From NCBI GenBank assembly GCA_004352715.1, contig SCFE01000006.1:2938851-3002850 (forward strand): a stretch of 64,000 bases of DNA, read 5' to 3'. How positions within the stretch are numbered: the first letter of the stretch is position 1; each line of letters opens with the position of its first letter. This document shows positions 1-11,600 of this stretch, in pieces. The notes below the pieces were generated by a model. It was not told where the DNA came from, did no database searches, and saw only the letters and a program-made list of their open reading frames with translations. A program made the translations under genes and the position numbers. This DNA comes from Hofstenia miamia (Eukaryota; Xenacoelomorpha; Acoela).

Positions 1-59
1 ATATAATACTTTGGAAGAGTGGAACACCATGTGACGCATACAATCGCATAAACATCCCT

Positions 60-350
60 CGTAAATCAAATGAAGTTGAAAAAACGTGTAATAGTCAACA
101 AAGCAGTGAAAGTCGGAAAACCCATGTAATGTATGCAACCATATAACATTATAAAAAGCAAGTAAGAGTGAACAACGTGGAAAAAGTTGATAAAAGATGA
201 ATCAGTCACCAAATGCATATAAACGTGAAAAACATGGAAAAAAAGTCGTAAAGCAATGAAAGTTGGAAAACCCATGTAAATGCATACAGCCCATGTAAAG
301 CCACCAAAACAAAATAAACGTGAAAAACATGGAAAAGAAAAGAATCATAT
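60..350. repeat. Imperfect tandem repeat, about 150-bp period
   Basis: Two blocks recur in order. The motif 'ggaaaacccatgtaa' within 'aagcaRtgaaagtYgg...' occurs near 103-142 and again near 252-292. 'aaacgtgaaaaacatggaaa' occurs near 222-242 and again near 312-332. The array looks decayed and may extend left of the window. Open frames across it are by-products of the repeat. Confidence 0.6.
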
Positions 351-927
351 AAAAGTTGGTGCAAAGTGTAATGTCTCCTCCAGTGTATAATTATATTTGA
401 AATGTACGTATATTATTAATAAATAGCTTTGCATGCATGATATTTAGCTAGCAAATTTCGGTTTTATACATAGCTTGTGTTTTTACTCTTTCCGAAAATA
501 TAGGTTGGTTTTATTATGTATTACGCCTTTAAGTATAGCCAATATGTGATCTCTTTGTTTAATTTCTACATTTAATATATGTTTTTTTAAAAGTTTTCCT
601 AAATTGCATTTTTACATATGTGCTTTTTGAAATTATGGAAATTAGTTTGTAATATTATGTGTACGTATCCCAAAAGGGGTTGTTATAATAAGGTATATAT
701 TAACGAGATGTAATGCAAACAATTGTGATATTACAAAGTGAAATTAGTCATTACCAAAAAAATGGCCCTTACATGTCAATAAAAATCAATTAAAAGCATC
801 GCTACTTGAAATCCATTAGTAGACATACTTAAAAAATAAGTGACGTCAGCGAAAACCCATTAGCAGAGATGTTAATCAAATGCTGAGTCACTAAAAACAC
901 TCCTCCAATATTGATGAATCAGCTAAG
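351..927. other. AT-rich stretch, nothing recognised
   Basis: No open frame with protein-like composition, no RNA gene and no clear repeat seen. Two loosely similar pieces ('aaatccattagtagacat' and 'aaacccattagcagagat', 810-870) may be a diverged short duplication. Confidence 0.5.
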
Positions 928-954
928 TGTTACGAGAACTTCAGGGTGTCCCAA
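928..954 (-). repeat. Orphan transposon end matching the 3.2-6.5 kb element
   Basis: The stretch reads, in reverse complement, 'attgggacaccctgaagttc' followed by 'tcgtaac'. It is nearly identical to the terminal repeats at about 3234-3260 and 6498-6525. The next bases 'ggaacggggtctg' also resemble the flank of the 6.5 kb end. The sequence to its left does not match the body of that element, so this is the end of another copy or a leftover after deletion. Confidence 0.55.
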
Positions 955-1799
955 TGGAACGGGGTCTGTTTATGTATCACTACTAGCGCCCTTATATATT
1001 TGGTGAGTTATATTTAGTGCCCGTATAAATACAGTAGCAATTAAAAGTTCTCGGACACCTAACTGAACAAATTCTTTTTACAGTGATAAACACTAAAGCT
1101 TTGATTTTTTGCAATTGGGTTAATTTTGGCATTGTGAATTCAATTTTCATCCTATGACCGTGTAAAGGGGCTCTCCTAAAACTTAGTAAATAAGCATGGC
1201 ATGTAAAATATAACACAAAAATCGTATTCAGCATGAAAATCTTAGTGTATTCAGCTTTTGTAAGAATTTATTCAGAAGTTTCTGAAATATTGGTCGTCAA
1301 ATCCCCATTACATTACTAATTGAGATGCTATTGATTTGATTAATGTTAATGCAGACATTAAATAGAATTCCAAATAGGTTAATATATTGATGAATCAGTG
1401 TAAATCTACAACGTCCGAATTTAGAATATTATTTAACGTAAATCAAAATATAGTGTTATTGTTTCTTATAAGTAAGTTTATAAATTGGTTTGTCGTTCAA
1501 ATCAAGCTAATTTACAAAAATTATGAAAAAAGAAAAAACGCGTTATATTATTTCTATTGCAGAACAATACATATACAATTAAGAGCATCCATTAAAATGA
1601 TGCTTAAATTGGATAAGTTACAGAGAATAATTGCCGATAATAAATACTTCCAATGTATTTTCTCAAAAATTCAACTACAATGTTGACAAATTTTTTAGAA
1701 AATTTTCAATTTTACCTCAACAACTTTTGCCCCAAGAATAAAGCAATGATTATTTCAATTTTCATAAGAAATTGAAACAAATCTTCATATAATAATCCT
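955..1799. other. AT-rich stretch, nothing recognised
   Basis: A 99-codon open frame at 1387-1686 (+) has no recognisable domain. Its Lys/Ile/Tyr/Asn-rich composition is that of translated AT-rich DNA. A fragment 'aaagttctcggacacc' at about 1044 vaguely resembles the transposon end at 928-954. Confidence 0.5.
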
Positions 1800-2085
1800 T
1801 GGATAATTGAAAATTGTAAATAGAAACATAATTAGCAATATATTTCGCTAAATATTTAGCATCATGCATGAAAATTTTATCGCACTAAATTTTTTCGTAA
1901 TTCAATCAAAATAATGTTTTAAATATATAGTTTTCTTTTTTATTTAAAGTTGGTTATAAATATATTATATAATATGATCCAGCAACTTTCAGTGTAAATT
2001 GATTTTGCGTATTGTATAATATTTTATACCTAAGTTGATAGTCACAGATCTTTAAATGATTTGATATTTCTGTTGATGTTCTATT
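1800..2085. repeat. Left arm of PLE inverted repeat
   Basis: It pairs with 2790-3090 in reverse complement. Shared landmarks are 'atttagcatca', 'aatatattatataatatgat' and 'ctttaaatgattt'. Similarity is roughly 80-85% by eye, with small gaps. Confidence 0.7.
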
Positions 2086-2142
2086 TTCTTGAATTCTTTT
2101 ACATAATCATCTTGAAGTTTGTCCAATATTGGTTTCACCACA
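2027..2142 (-). pseudogene. PLE GIY-YIG endonuclease fragment
   Basis: Minus-strand translation gives CGETNIGQTSR, one stop, then LCKRIQENRTS and ISNHLKICDYQ. This follows the PLE C-terminal GIY-YIG layout (C..xYIGQTSR...RI.EH...IxxHL..C), with the GIY-YIG Tyr replaced by Asn. At least one nonsense codon is present. The family's nuclease nicks target DNA for integration; this copy cannot make an intact enzyme. Confidence 0.55.
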
Positions 2143-2608
2143 GGCGCTTAGACAAATCTTCAAAATTAGTAGGTGCTTTTAAATTTAGAGCAGATCTTAT
2201 TTTATATGTTGTTGATATTATTCTCACATTTTCCTGTATAGATTTAATGTTTTTAAGATTTCTTGTTAGGCAGCTTGTATGGTTTCCTCTATTCAATCTT
2301 GAACATATGTATAAATAACTTTTTGTTGTTTAAATTGTTATTCTTTTCGATGATCTTATTTATTGTTCTTTATTGATTTTTTCATAGGATATTTTTAAGT
2401 AGTAAAACTTCTTGATGAATTTCTTCATAATTTAATCAAAGATACTATGGATTGAACCATGGATGAATGATTGTTTATAGCTTATTGGAGATATTGCTTT
2501 GAAATTCAAAACAAGATTTGTGTCCGCCTGTTTTCTAAATATGTTTGCAATAAAGTTTCCATTTTTTCAAATAATATTGATATTTAGAAAACGAAATGAG
2601 TTGTTAGA

Positions 2609-2800
2609 TTACTCTTCCATTGTAAATTGAATTTTTTCATCTAAACTGTTTAATTTCTTTAGTATATTTTCAACTTCTTGGTTGTTTGTTACTGGGCCGA
2701 AGATATCATCTATGTATCTTGCATAATATATTAATTTTATGTTTTTCTTGGGAAATTGTTGCTCAATACTAGATAAATATGTAGAAGAATTCACGAACAT
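2609..2800 (-). pseudogene. PLE reverse transcriptase fragment
   Basis: A 63-codon open piece carries KLIYYARYIDDIFG, the catalytic palm motif (YxDD-type) in the form typical of Penelope-like RTs, followed by a helix rich in Glu, Asn and Lys. Only the neighbourhood of the catalytic motif survives; fingers, thumb and start are missing. It lies just inside the right inverted arm, in the orientation expected for the element. Confidence 0.65.
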
Positions 2801-3090
2801 AGAACATCAATAGAAATATCTAATCATTTAAAGATATGTGATTATCAATTTACTTTTAAAATATTATGCAAGATCAATTTACACTGAAAGCAACTGAATC
2901 ATATTATATAATATATTTAAAACCAACTTCAAATACGAAAGAAGACTATATGTTTTAAACATTATCTTCATTGAATTTAAAAATTTCATTAGATCGAATT
3001 TGTAAAAATTTAGTGCAGTAAAATGTTCATGTCTGATGCTAAATATTTAGATAAATTTATTGCTGATTAGGTCTTTATTTAAACTGCTAA
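2790..3090. repeat. Right arm of PLE inverted repeat
   Basis: Reverse-complement partner of 1800-2085. Its plus-strand translation repeats the HLKICDYQ motif found in the left arm on the minus strand, so both arms derive from the PLE 3' coding end plus 3' UTR. Confidence 0.7.
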
Positions 3091-3212
3091 AATTCCTCAA
3101 GAAAAAAGAAAATTCAGCAGATTTGATTCGTAAAAGAACATCTCATTTAGAAATTTTAAAAATATATAAATGCTAGAAATCGCAAGGTGTACAATGAATA
3201 TATTAGTAGCTA

Positions 3213-6200
3213 GGAAGACTGAGACCTCGTATTATTGGGACACCCTGAAGTTCTCGTATAACCCCTGACTATTTGCCATGTGGAAATGAAGTGATTTTAA
3301 TGGACGCCATCTAGTGAAGAAATATTTTTGACAAAACTAAATTGAACAAATTAATTTTTTGACGAAGTTTTTATTTTTGTTTTCTAGGATTTGGGCAAAG
3401 TGATATACTTTATGACAAGAAATGTTTTTGACAGTGTGAAATTGTTATAGACTTTAGTGATCAGATGTAATGATGCATTTCATAATAATTAAATTTATAA
3501 TGTATAGCAGGGCTTTCTATTGTGTCAATCATTCATCAAGAAAAAACAAAATATATGCTGTTATTAAACATATAAAGCCTTGGAGGGTTAAATCAATTAC
3601 AATCTAGATCAGATATATTTGAAACACCATGTAAAGAGATAGAAATTTAATAATTACTAGGAAAGGGGGCTGGGAATCTGATCATTATATCTATTAACAT
3701 GTCAATAATTTGCTAAAACAACCATTCATTACAAAAAAGGAAAGTTCAAAGTAAATATTAGCCATGGAATTATATATTTAATGAACAAAACAGCAAAATT
3801 CTCAAGTGAAACAAAAACATTGTTCAATTTTTGCAGGGATTGTGCTGTAATTTATTTGGCAATGTAAATCTTGTTATAATTTCAATAACAAATATCATAC
3901 AAATGTTGTTTAATTATGGAAATATGCTAGGATTTTATGGAAAGATATATCCAAATACAACAACAAATGCTAGCTATGAATAAACATATATGCTGGAAAT
4001 TGTGTTTTAATGGTACAAACCAATATTGTAGAACCTCAATTTGTTGGAAGCACACAATTACCCTTATTGGATAAATGTCCCCTTGTTGCTGACGTATGCT
4101 ACAAACCCAAGTACAACTCAATTATTCATCATGAAAAATGAAATGCAATGTATAAACCAGTATCACAATCATATATCAATAGAATAAGCGTAAAGTTTTG
4201 CACTGAGCAAGGTCAAGTGATTGAGCTTACAGTGGCTGGGAGAATTTATATCACACACTGGATATTTGCATGGAATGAAGAAATGACGGAAAATCAAAAT
4301 TATTTCATTCAATGTTTGCAGTGTTTGTGTAAACTCTAAAGTTATAACTATACATTTGTGCTTTTAATTAATAAATCTATCAATATTATTTTTCTGAGTT
4401 GCAAAATGTAGTGCATAATTCGGTTTTTACAGAGATTGAGTCAAAGATGGTTGAATTTCTCCAACACAGGTAAGTTATTTTTACATTTAAATAGTGAATA
4501 TGTTATGATTAAGCAAATTTTTAGTTGGAAATTGATTGCTTTACATGTTTAACATTACTAACATCAAAAAATTTCCTGGATTTGCAAATGAAGACATTAC
4601 ATATATTATCAATGCAATGTGAAAAAAAACTAAATTACAAATGAAAAAAATGTTAACAAAAACTGCAAAAAGAGAATTTCTCTTTTCATAGTATTAAAAA
4701 CGCCAACTATTTCACAACAGGTAACAACTAATTTGATGTTGGGAGAGAACACATATTGACATTGTCAGTGATAAATTCATTATCTTTCAATGATCAAAAG
4801 TGCCTGATACATTTTAACAGTAATTTGATTTCAGTCAAAAGCTATATAAAGAGTGGTGATGTTTACAAAGTTTCTTTGTTCTTTGTTATAGTTTAAATGT
4901 CATACATGGTCTTTCAACAATATAGGCACAATTTAAGGCATGTTTCACCTCAATTAAAGACATTTTCACTTTAAAAAGGCTTGTTTATTGCCATATAACA
5001 ATAAAGAACAAGATGAATTGGTGACAGATCAAAGATTGAAGGCAATGCATTTTGAACACACAAATGCATCTATAATTAACAAGGTATGTTGATGTATCAT
5101 TGATTAATAACTTATGCATATTATAATATTTCACGTTTAATTGAGTATTTTTTTTAAATTTTACCCTTTAAACTAAATTATACATGTTGATTTTTGCTAT
5201 GCTGAATATTTTGTTTAATTGTATGCAATTTAAATTTCTATTTTTATAACTAGTGACTTACCAAAACTATAAATTATGCACATTGATTTTCACTTTGTTG
5301 TGTCATTTAGATTACATTTACTGAACATGTATTAAAATTGTTTCATCATCTAAGTATATTATGATATTTCACACTTAATCAAGTATGTTTTTTTACATTT
5401 CCACTTTAAATTAAATTATATGTATTGATTTTTGCTATGTTGAATATTTTGTTTAATCACATGCACTCAAAATTTACTATTTCCATAACTAGTAGTTTGC
5501 TGAAACTATAAATTACATGTTAATTTTCATTTTGTCAGGAGATATATATTACTGCTTTATGCTTGTTTTACAAAATTTCTAGCTCTCAATTTTTTTTGTA
5601 GATGTTTTGTTGATGATTAATACAAAATATTTATCATGTAGATTTATGCACCTCTACTATCTAATCATGAAGTTGATTATTTCATATCAGTGCACATGAA
5701 CTCTATTTTTTTACAATAACATTCACTACTATTAATTTTAGTAGACTGCTATGGAATCAATGAAATGGTTTCACCTCAATAATATTAGTGTGGTTAGCCT
5801 GAACCAATTGATACTTTGCATGGTATAGAAGAATTTATTGAAATTTTAACTAATCAACTCACTGGGTCAAAGATAGTTAAAAGCAGGGCAGTCTGGCAAT
5901 TTCAAATGTGTCTACACAAAAATAACAGGATATGTCACATACTTTTTCCATCTTTTGGTTTCACTGGTTATGTATGTTATAGTATTTCATGATTAACTGA
6001 GCATGTTTTTCACATTTCCCCCTTAAATGAGTTTATGCTATGGGATTTTATACATCTTGTTTTTCATTATTTATATTAAATGACGTTTGTTTCTGAAAAT
6101 CCTTAGTGATTTGTCTTCTAAATATCATGTGCCAGTATTTTTTGTGTGTGAATAATACACTATTAACTAACTTTGTTTACCCATTTACATACATTTATAT

Positions 6201-6544
6201 GTTTAGAAAGGTTAATTCAACATGGAAGTATGAGTAATTTTGGATGGATGAAGTAATGTATTATTATTATGGATACATCAGTTTACAATGTAGTGAATAA
6301 TCTGGATAGCAAGTTTGGGCGGTTTGTTTCATATTTGTGTAATGCTTAAGCATTAACAAGCAAATGCATCAGTTGCCCAAATCCTAGAAAACAAAAATAA
6401 AAATAATTTGTTCAATTTAGTTTTGTCAAAAGTATTTCGTCACTAGATGGCGTCCAATAGAATCACCTCATATCCACATGGCAAATAGTCATGGGTGTTA
6501 TGAGAACTTCAGGGTATCCCAATGAGATGGGGTCTTGGTCTTCT
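3213..6544. mobile_element. 3.3-kb non-autonomous DNA-transposon-like element with long TIRs
   Basis: The ends at about 3213-3405 and 6380-6544 are inverted copies. Both contain GAAGAC, ATTGGGAYACCCTGAAGTTC, TGACTATTTGCCAT, the phrase GGACGCCATCTAGTGA and a stretch ending TTTTGTTTTCTAGGATTTGG. A TA dinucleotide lies directly outside each end (3211-3212, 6545-6546), consistent with but not proof of a TA target duplication as made by Tc1/mariner-type elements. No transposase-like frame was seen inside; open frames at 3927-4121 (-) and 4148-4339 (+) have no recognised domain. It is probably a non-autonomous derivative, family uncertain. Confidence 0.65.
5110..5545 (+). repeat. Two diverged direct repeats inside the 3.3-kb element
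   Basis: About 5110-5300 and 5348-5545 align in order through 'gatttttgctatg', 'gaatattttgtttaat', 'ataactagt' and 'aaactataaatta'. A shorter third copy begins near 5965 ('ttatagtatttcatgattaa'). The period is about 240 bp. They are internal tandem repeats of the transposon-like block. Confidence 0.6.
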
Positions 6545-6587
6545 TAACTCCTTACATTACAATATGCTTGACTGTCAAATCCAAAAG

Positions 6588-8430
6588 CAAAATGGAAGTT
6601 AATTCATGAGATCAGCAATAGTAAGAAACCTAAATCAAACTCTATTGATGCTTTTAAAAATTCATATGGAAATATCATTACTGATGATTTTGAAATTTCT
6701 AATGAATTAAACAAGTCTTTTATTAATCTAGGAAAATTCAATTGCCCAATTGTTAAGAATAAAAGTAAACCCACAAATCTTGTTTAACCTTGAATATATT
6801 TCCGTTTTACAACAAGTTTTGAAATTTGAAAAGCAATTCTTAAGCTTAAGCCTAACAAATCAAGTGAGCCTTCTATAATTTCTTATTGGGTACTTAAAAT
6901 CATTGCTGGTATTATAGCCAGTCCCCTAAATTATATATTTAACAAATTCATACAAAGTAATTACTTTCCTGATTATTTAAAACTTGCTCATATCACTCAT
7001 ATTTTTATGAAAAACAATCAGTTTCATGCCAAAAATTATCGACCAATTTTAATTACTTCTCTAATATGCAAAGTATTTGAGTGATTATTACATAACAAAA
7101 TAACAATTTGGATTTCGTATACAATTTTCAACTACTGATGCCTTATTAAATGCTACAGAAAAATGGAGATAATCACTGGAAGCAAAAAAGTTCGTAGCTT
7201 TTACCTGCTTAGATCTTTCTAAAGATTTCAATTCTATTGATCATAGCATATTAATAAAAAAGTTATTCAATATGACATTTTGTAACAGTAGAAGAAGCTT
7301 GTTAACTAGCTATTTGAAACAGATTTCAGAGAGTAAAAGTAAATTATGTATTTTCTGATTGTGTACCTGTTAAATATGGTGCGCCTTAGGGAACAATCTT
7401 ATTTCCCCTTCAATTCAGTATATATGTAAGCGACATGCATACGATAACTGAATGTAATTTCATTCAATATGCCGATGATTCCCTTGTTTATTCAAAGATA
7501 ATAAATTTAGCAATTGAATCTGTAGTACATAATTGCAACAAACTGTCAACAGGCATTTGTTACTCATAAATGAAAGTAAAACAGAATTTTGTATTTTGCA
7601 GCAATCTACGTCTAATTACGATATTTCAGAAATTACTCAGAATCTCAATGATACTAACGTTCTGACTGTAGACAATTTTAGGAATTTAGGAGTATATTTT
7701 GACTCGAAGCTAAATTTTGAATCTCACATTAATACAATGGTCCAAAAATTCGCAATAGGTATAAGAAGTATGCAAAGGATAGTAATGCAACTACCAGCCT
7801 GTGGCATAATTCATTTTTCCATTAATTTATTATGAGTCACCTAAGTTACTCGATATCTCATTAAAATGAGATCTAAATGTTTCAAAGGAAAATTCTTCTC
7901 GAATCATACACTATATTTGTAGGTCTATGCCTTATCAAAAATAGCTAACCACATTGAACATGATGTTGACTTTTTTTTAGCTTATCAAGAAATTATCAAC
8001 TATAATAATATTTCAATGCCTGGTTCTATTCATAAGCAGAATTCCAGATTAAAAAACTTACTTGCACTAAATATAGAAAAAAGGTTTTGAAGTAATCATT
8101 CATTAATATCATTAATTTTATTCAACTGAAAACGGCCTTTGGCCCCACGACTTCTCACTTATCAAGAAACAGTGAAATTTCTTTGTTGCTTCCATAAGCT
8201 CAAAACCTCATAAATATATGAACATTAGGTTAGGAAAGAATTTAAATCTTTTTGAAAAATTAGAAATTTTGAAAGAAAGCGTGTTATTCTTTTTAATAAC
8301 CGCTTTAATGAGAAATTATCACCATTGTATTAAAATATGTTTTCCAATAGTCCTACCAATGCCCCAAGATTTTCAAATTTGCTAATAGGTTCTGTGAAAA
8401 TTCTTTGTAAATGTGGAAAACGTTTTGTCG
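6588..8430 (+). pseudogene. Decayed LINE (non-LTR) reverse transcriptase
   Basis: Reading across frames gives the RT layout of CR1/Jockey-type LINEs. In order: a linker with DAFKNSYGNIITDDFEISNE (6640-6720), KNYRPILITSLICKVFE (about 7030-7080), a GFR-like motif near 7110, FTCLDLSKDFNSIDHSIL (about 7199-7252), a GAP*GT motif at about 7379, the catalytic QYADDSLVYSK near 7470, and NLGVYFDSKLNFESHI (7684-7731). Several stops and frame changes are present. The start abuts the right end of the 3.3-kb element. Sequence to about 8430 may be the degraded C-terminal part. No endonuclease domain is seen. Confidence 0.75.
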
Positions 8431-8568
8431 TTTAAAACGGACTCTTGACTTCTTAAGGTTAACCAACAAGTGTTTCCTAATGGTATTTTGGATATATGTA
8501 GCAATTGCATAATACTGGATTTTCGTAAATTCAATAATAATTATATTTGCGAATGAATGTTCTATTAA

Positions 8569-8733
8569 AATTCGCTCCTAGAGGGATACAAAATTAGTGA
8601 AAAAGCCTTTTTTAATGATTTCATGGGATCCCCATTCCTTGGTTGTACGTCAGAGCTTATGATAAAACAAGACAATCTTAAGCTGGTAGAAAATATGGAT
8701 GAATTCAAGGCCTACTTTAATACGGCCTGGTAA
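8569..8733 (+). other. Short open reading fragment, unknown
   Basis: A 54-codon stretch from a stop to a stop has balanced amino-acid composition (EKAFFNDFMGSPFLGCTSEL, MDEFKAYFNTAW). It lacks a start codon. It could be the tail of the preceding LINE or a fragment of another mobile ORF; I do not recognise it. Confidence 0.25.
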
Positions 8734-9854
8734 ATTGCTGTACAAAAAACGAAAGAGAGCAATAAAATGTTTTTCAAGTAGCGAATCGGCTTAATTTTGT
8801 CCAAGTAAAAATTTAGTGTGATAGTAAAATAAATTTTACTTTACTTTAAAAAATTATGTTGCATCTCAATAACTGTAAATCTATATTTGTGCTATTGTAA
8901 GTCTAAATTTGAAATGTAGAAAAAGGATTGTTTATTATTTTATTTGAACGTTGTTTTTACGATTATCAAAAAATTAAAATCTTTCAAAAAGCGTGGAAAC
9001 TTGTAAAATAACAAATTCTCTGACTTTTTACATGAATTGTTATTTGAAATGCTCTCCTGTGCCGGAGTGAATTTTTGGCCTCATTTTAGATTATTTTGGA
9101 TTAAACCGCCAGCCTAGACTACAGTAGCCCTTGATGAAGTTCACTAAAATCCGGTTATACATTATTTCCTCAAATTGGCCCTAATATGAAATTAAGTTTA
9201 ACTATAAACTAACAATTGTATCCTTAAGGCTTCAAGCAATGTAATCTCACAGTCAGAGTGGCAAGCAGTTCGACTCGATCCGAAGCATTGCTCTTGATAT
9301 AATCATGAAGATATCTTGAAATCCAAAAAATGCAAGAGTGTTCATCCCGTGATCGATTAGGAAGAAGCTCCTAAAGGACCTCTTCATTGCTTTACGAATG
9401 ATTCCTGTATATGCCATTTTTCATTCAAGAATTGATCGAGCTAAGGTTAAGCTCATGAAGAAATTGTCTGAAATTATATTGCTGATAATTCCTATGAGGT
9501 TATCTTTTAGTTCAAGCACTACTCATGCAAAGGCGTCGGCCAACACCTCTAACGGCCAAGGTTTTCTAAATATATAGCTGTAAAATTAATCAGTACGAAG
9601 ATTCTTAATCAAAAGAAAGTCATAGCCTGATTCCATACCTCCAGGGTTTGATAAACTAGTCTTCATTACTCTCTTCACTTTTCGATACAACATTTGCATC
9701 ATCGTCATCATCAATTTAAAAGCTCCGAGGATTATTCTAAACAGAGAAAGAGAAATATCAAATTTTTAACATGAATATATAGGGTTATGTTATATGTATA
9801 TGTATATTATATATACATATACATGTATGCACATATTTATATTTCGATACATAA

Positions 9855-9857
<3 letters not shown>
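8734..9857. other. Non-coding, contains a dispersed repeat piece
   Basis: About 9165-9245 ('cctcaaattggccctaatatgaaattaag...cagcaatgtaatct'-like) recurs at 18130-18215, so it belongs to a dispersed repeat. No gene is seen. Confidence 0.45.

Positions 9858-9911
<54 letters not shown>
9858..9911. repeat. (TA)n microsatellite
   Basis: About 54 bp of uninterrupted TA just upstream of receptor copy A. Similar AT- or TTA-rich simple repeats precede copies B and C. Confidence 0.95.
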
Positions 9912-9915
<4 letters not shown>

Positions 9916-9959
9916 TACATAATTAAAAGGTGAAAGAATATTTAATTCAAAAATTTTTT

Positions 9960-11600
9960 TTGCGATGTCAATGTTTACGTTAAGTTAGAAGCATATGTGA
10001 CTTCACTTGGCGTAATTACTGCTGTTATTGGACTTTTTTAAACTTTTGCTCCTATCATACTGCAAGATACTTGAAGCAGCGGAATTCATCGGTTACGCTC
10101 ATTCAGTGCCTTGCAATCTGGGACTCAATTTCAATTTTTCAAGATGGTATAGTTTATTTGGGTGGAAGTTTAATAAACTTTAAAGTGGGTGCTTCTATAA
10201 AATTCTCATGCAAGGTAAGTTGTGTTGCATATTGTATGTCTTTAGATCTTCATATTAAAAATTCTTGATAAACTATGCATTAGTTATGCATGGAAGTGAA
10301 TTAGAAATTTCAAATTCCAAAATCATGCACATTTGATTTAAGCATAGATATCAAAACGAAAATTCTGAGGACTGTGAGAATAGACTGAATTGAATGTGTA
10401 AATAAATAGAAAAAGCTTAAAGAAGATCCATCCATACCAGATAAACTTTGAAAAAATTCTGAAAATGAATAAAATTATGAAGAAAAAATGACTAAGAAAC
10501 TGAAAGCTTGAAGGGATATTATTTTAAACACTCAGAAATTATTACCAATGAAAAATGCAAACTTGGTACTAAGTGGTATAGATTGAATTTAGCAGCATGA
10601 TTCTGATAATGTTTCTGAAGAAATATTTAACCGTTTTTTAACCAATAATAAGCAGTACATAGTAATTTTAAAGAATATAATACTGCAGAGTGATGAGACA
10701 TGAAAGTGAGATGGAAATATCATAGATCAAATAATAGTACAACTGGCATTGAAAGAAATTCTTTCAAAAATTTTATAAAAATTTGAAAGAATAAATATAG
10801 GCATGAAAGTTGAACAAAGACTTTTAAGTAGACTTTCCACTTTAATGATAGCTACATGTATTTTCCTTTTCCCTATTTTGGATAACACAAGTATTAAATG
10901 CTTGACCGAATGAATTTCATAATAATAGTTAAAAAAAGTATCAACTTATTAGTTTGGTTTCATTCAATGCAACATCAATACAATTTTAGGCTTAACCTGG
11001 ACAAGAAAATTATATCAATTTAGTTTTGTAGAACTTCGCTTACGTAGGTGATAGTAAAGCATTAGTGACGCAATCATGTCCCAATTAATTTAAAGCTTAC
11101 TCTATACCCATATTGACCTATACGGTTTAAGAAAATCTTCCTCTTTTTCAAAAGATCAGTCAAAGCCCAACCCACCGCATGTCCATTTCCGACTTCAACT
11201 CCTGTTAACCAAAGAAATATCAGAACTGAGCATAATTCCTTGCTAAAGATGTGCTTCTAAAAAGTAGCTATATTTGGCTTTTGGAAATTTCAATATATTT
11301 AAATTTTGCTAATTTCTTTATTATTCAATGCAACCAATCATAATCAATAACAGAAATGTAAACAATAATAGCTAAGTCATGTAAATCTGTAGTCTTATAC
11401 AATTTAACTTTCATACAAAACATAATACCTAAATATTCTGAAAATTTCTCAATTTAACTTCACTGAAAAATAAAAAACGATATGCAATATCAGCTCTTTG
11501 CATCACCCTGTGTAATTTTCTGGATATATATATATATATAACAATATATGCAACAAAGATATAATCCAATAGTTTCAAAGTTACTAAATAAAAATAATTA
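9960..11600 (+). repeat. Segmental duplicate A (exon 1 plus intron of receptor locus)
   Basis: Beyond the exon, 10545-10660 matches 36064-36175 ('gcaaacttggtactaagtgg'), 11240-11340 matches 36745-36830, and 11405-11580 matches 36905-37070 ('cgatatgcaatatcagctct'). About 10270-10540 has no counterpart in copy C and may be an insertion in A or a deletion in C. Similarity fades after about 11600, before any exon 2. Confidence 0.75.
9962..10214 (+). pseudogene. Receptor exon 1 duplicate, copy A (frameshifted)
   Basis: Nearly identical to exon 1 of copy C (35464-35736) and similar to copy B (26296-26568). It lacks the first codons including the ATG. One base is missing in 'ggacttttttaaac' (about 10033-10046; copy C has 'ggactgtttttaaac'), which breaks the frame inside TM1. 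Beyond it, TM2 (VTLIQCLAIWDSISIFQDG) and the conserved Cys before the GTAAGT donor at 10215 are kept. No exon 2 follows, so it cannot encode a receptor. Confidence 0.8.

Larger units (their letters stand above)
1800..3110 (-). mobile_element. Penelope-like retroelement remnant with inverted terminal copies
   Basis: On the minus strand, pieces of a Penelope-like element (PLE) are readable: an RT fragment with YARYIDDIF (2609-2800) and a GIY-YIG endonuclease-like piece (2027-2142). The element's 3' part (about 1800-2085) recurs in inverted orientation at about 2790-3090, upstream of the RT piece. For example 'ctttaaatgat' and 'atttagcatca' lie in both arms in matching order. Inverted or tandem partial copies at the ends are a known habit of PLEs. 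The body is internally deleted and full of stops, so it is dead. The PLE assignment rests on motif order, not a database match. Confidence 0.65.

Noticed and set aside
1387-1686. 99-codon frame on the plus strand
   Set aside because: Composition is that of random AT-rich DNA, with no domain, splice context or repeat match.
2061-2318. 85-codon hydrophobic frame on the plus strand
   Set aside because: It is the antisense of the PLE endonuclease region; the coding signal is on the minus strand.
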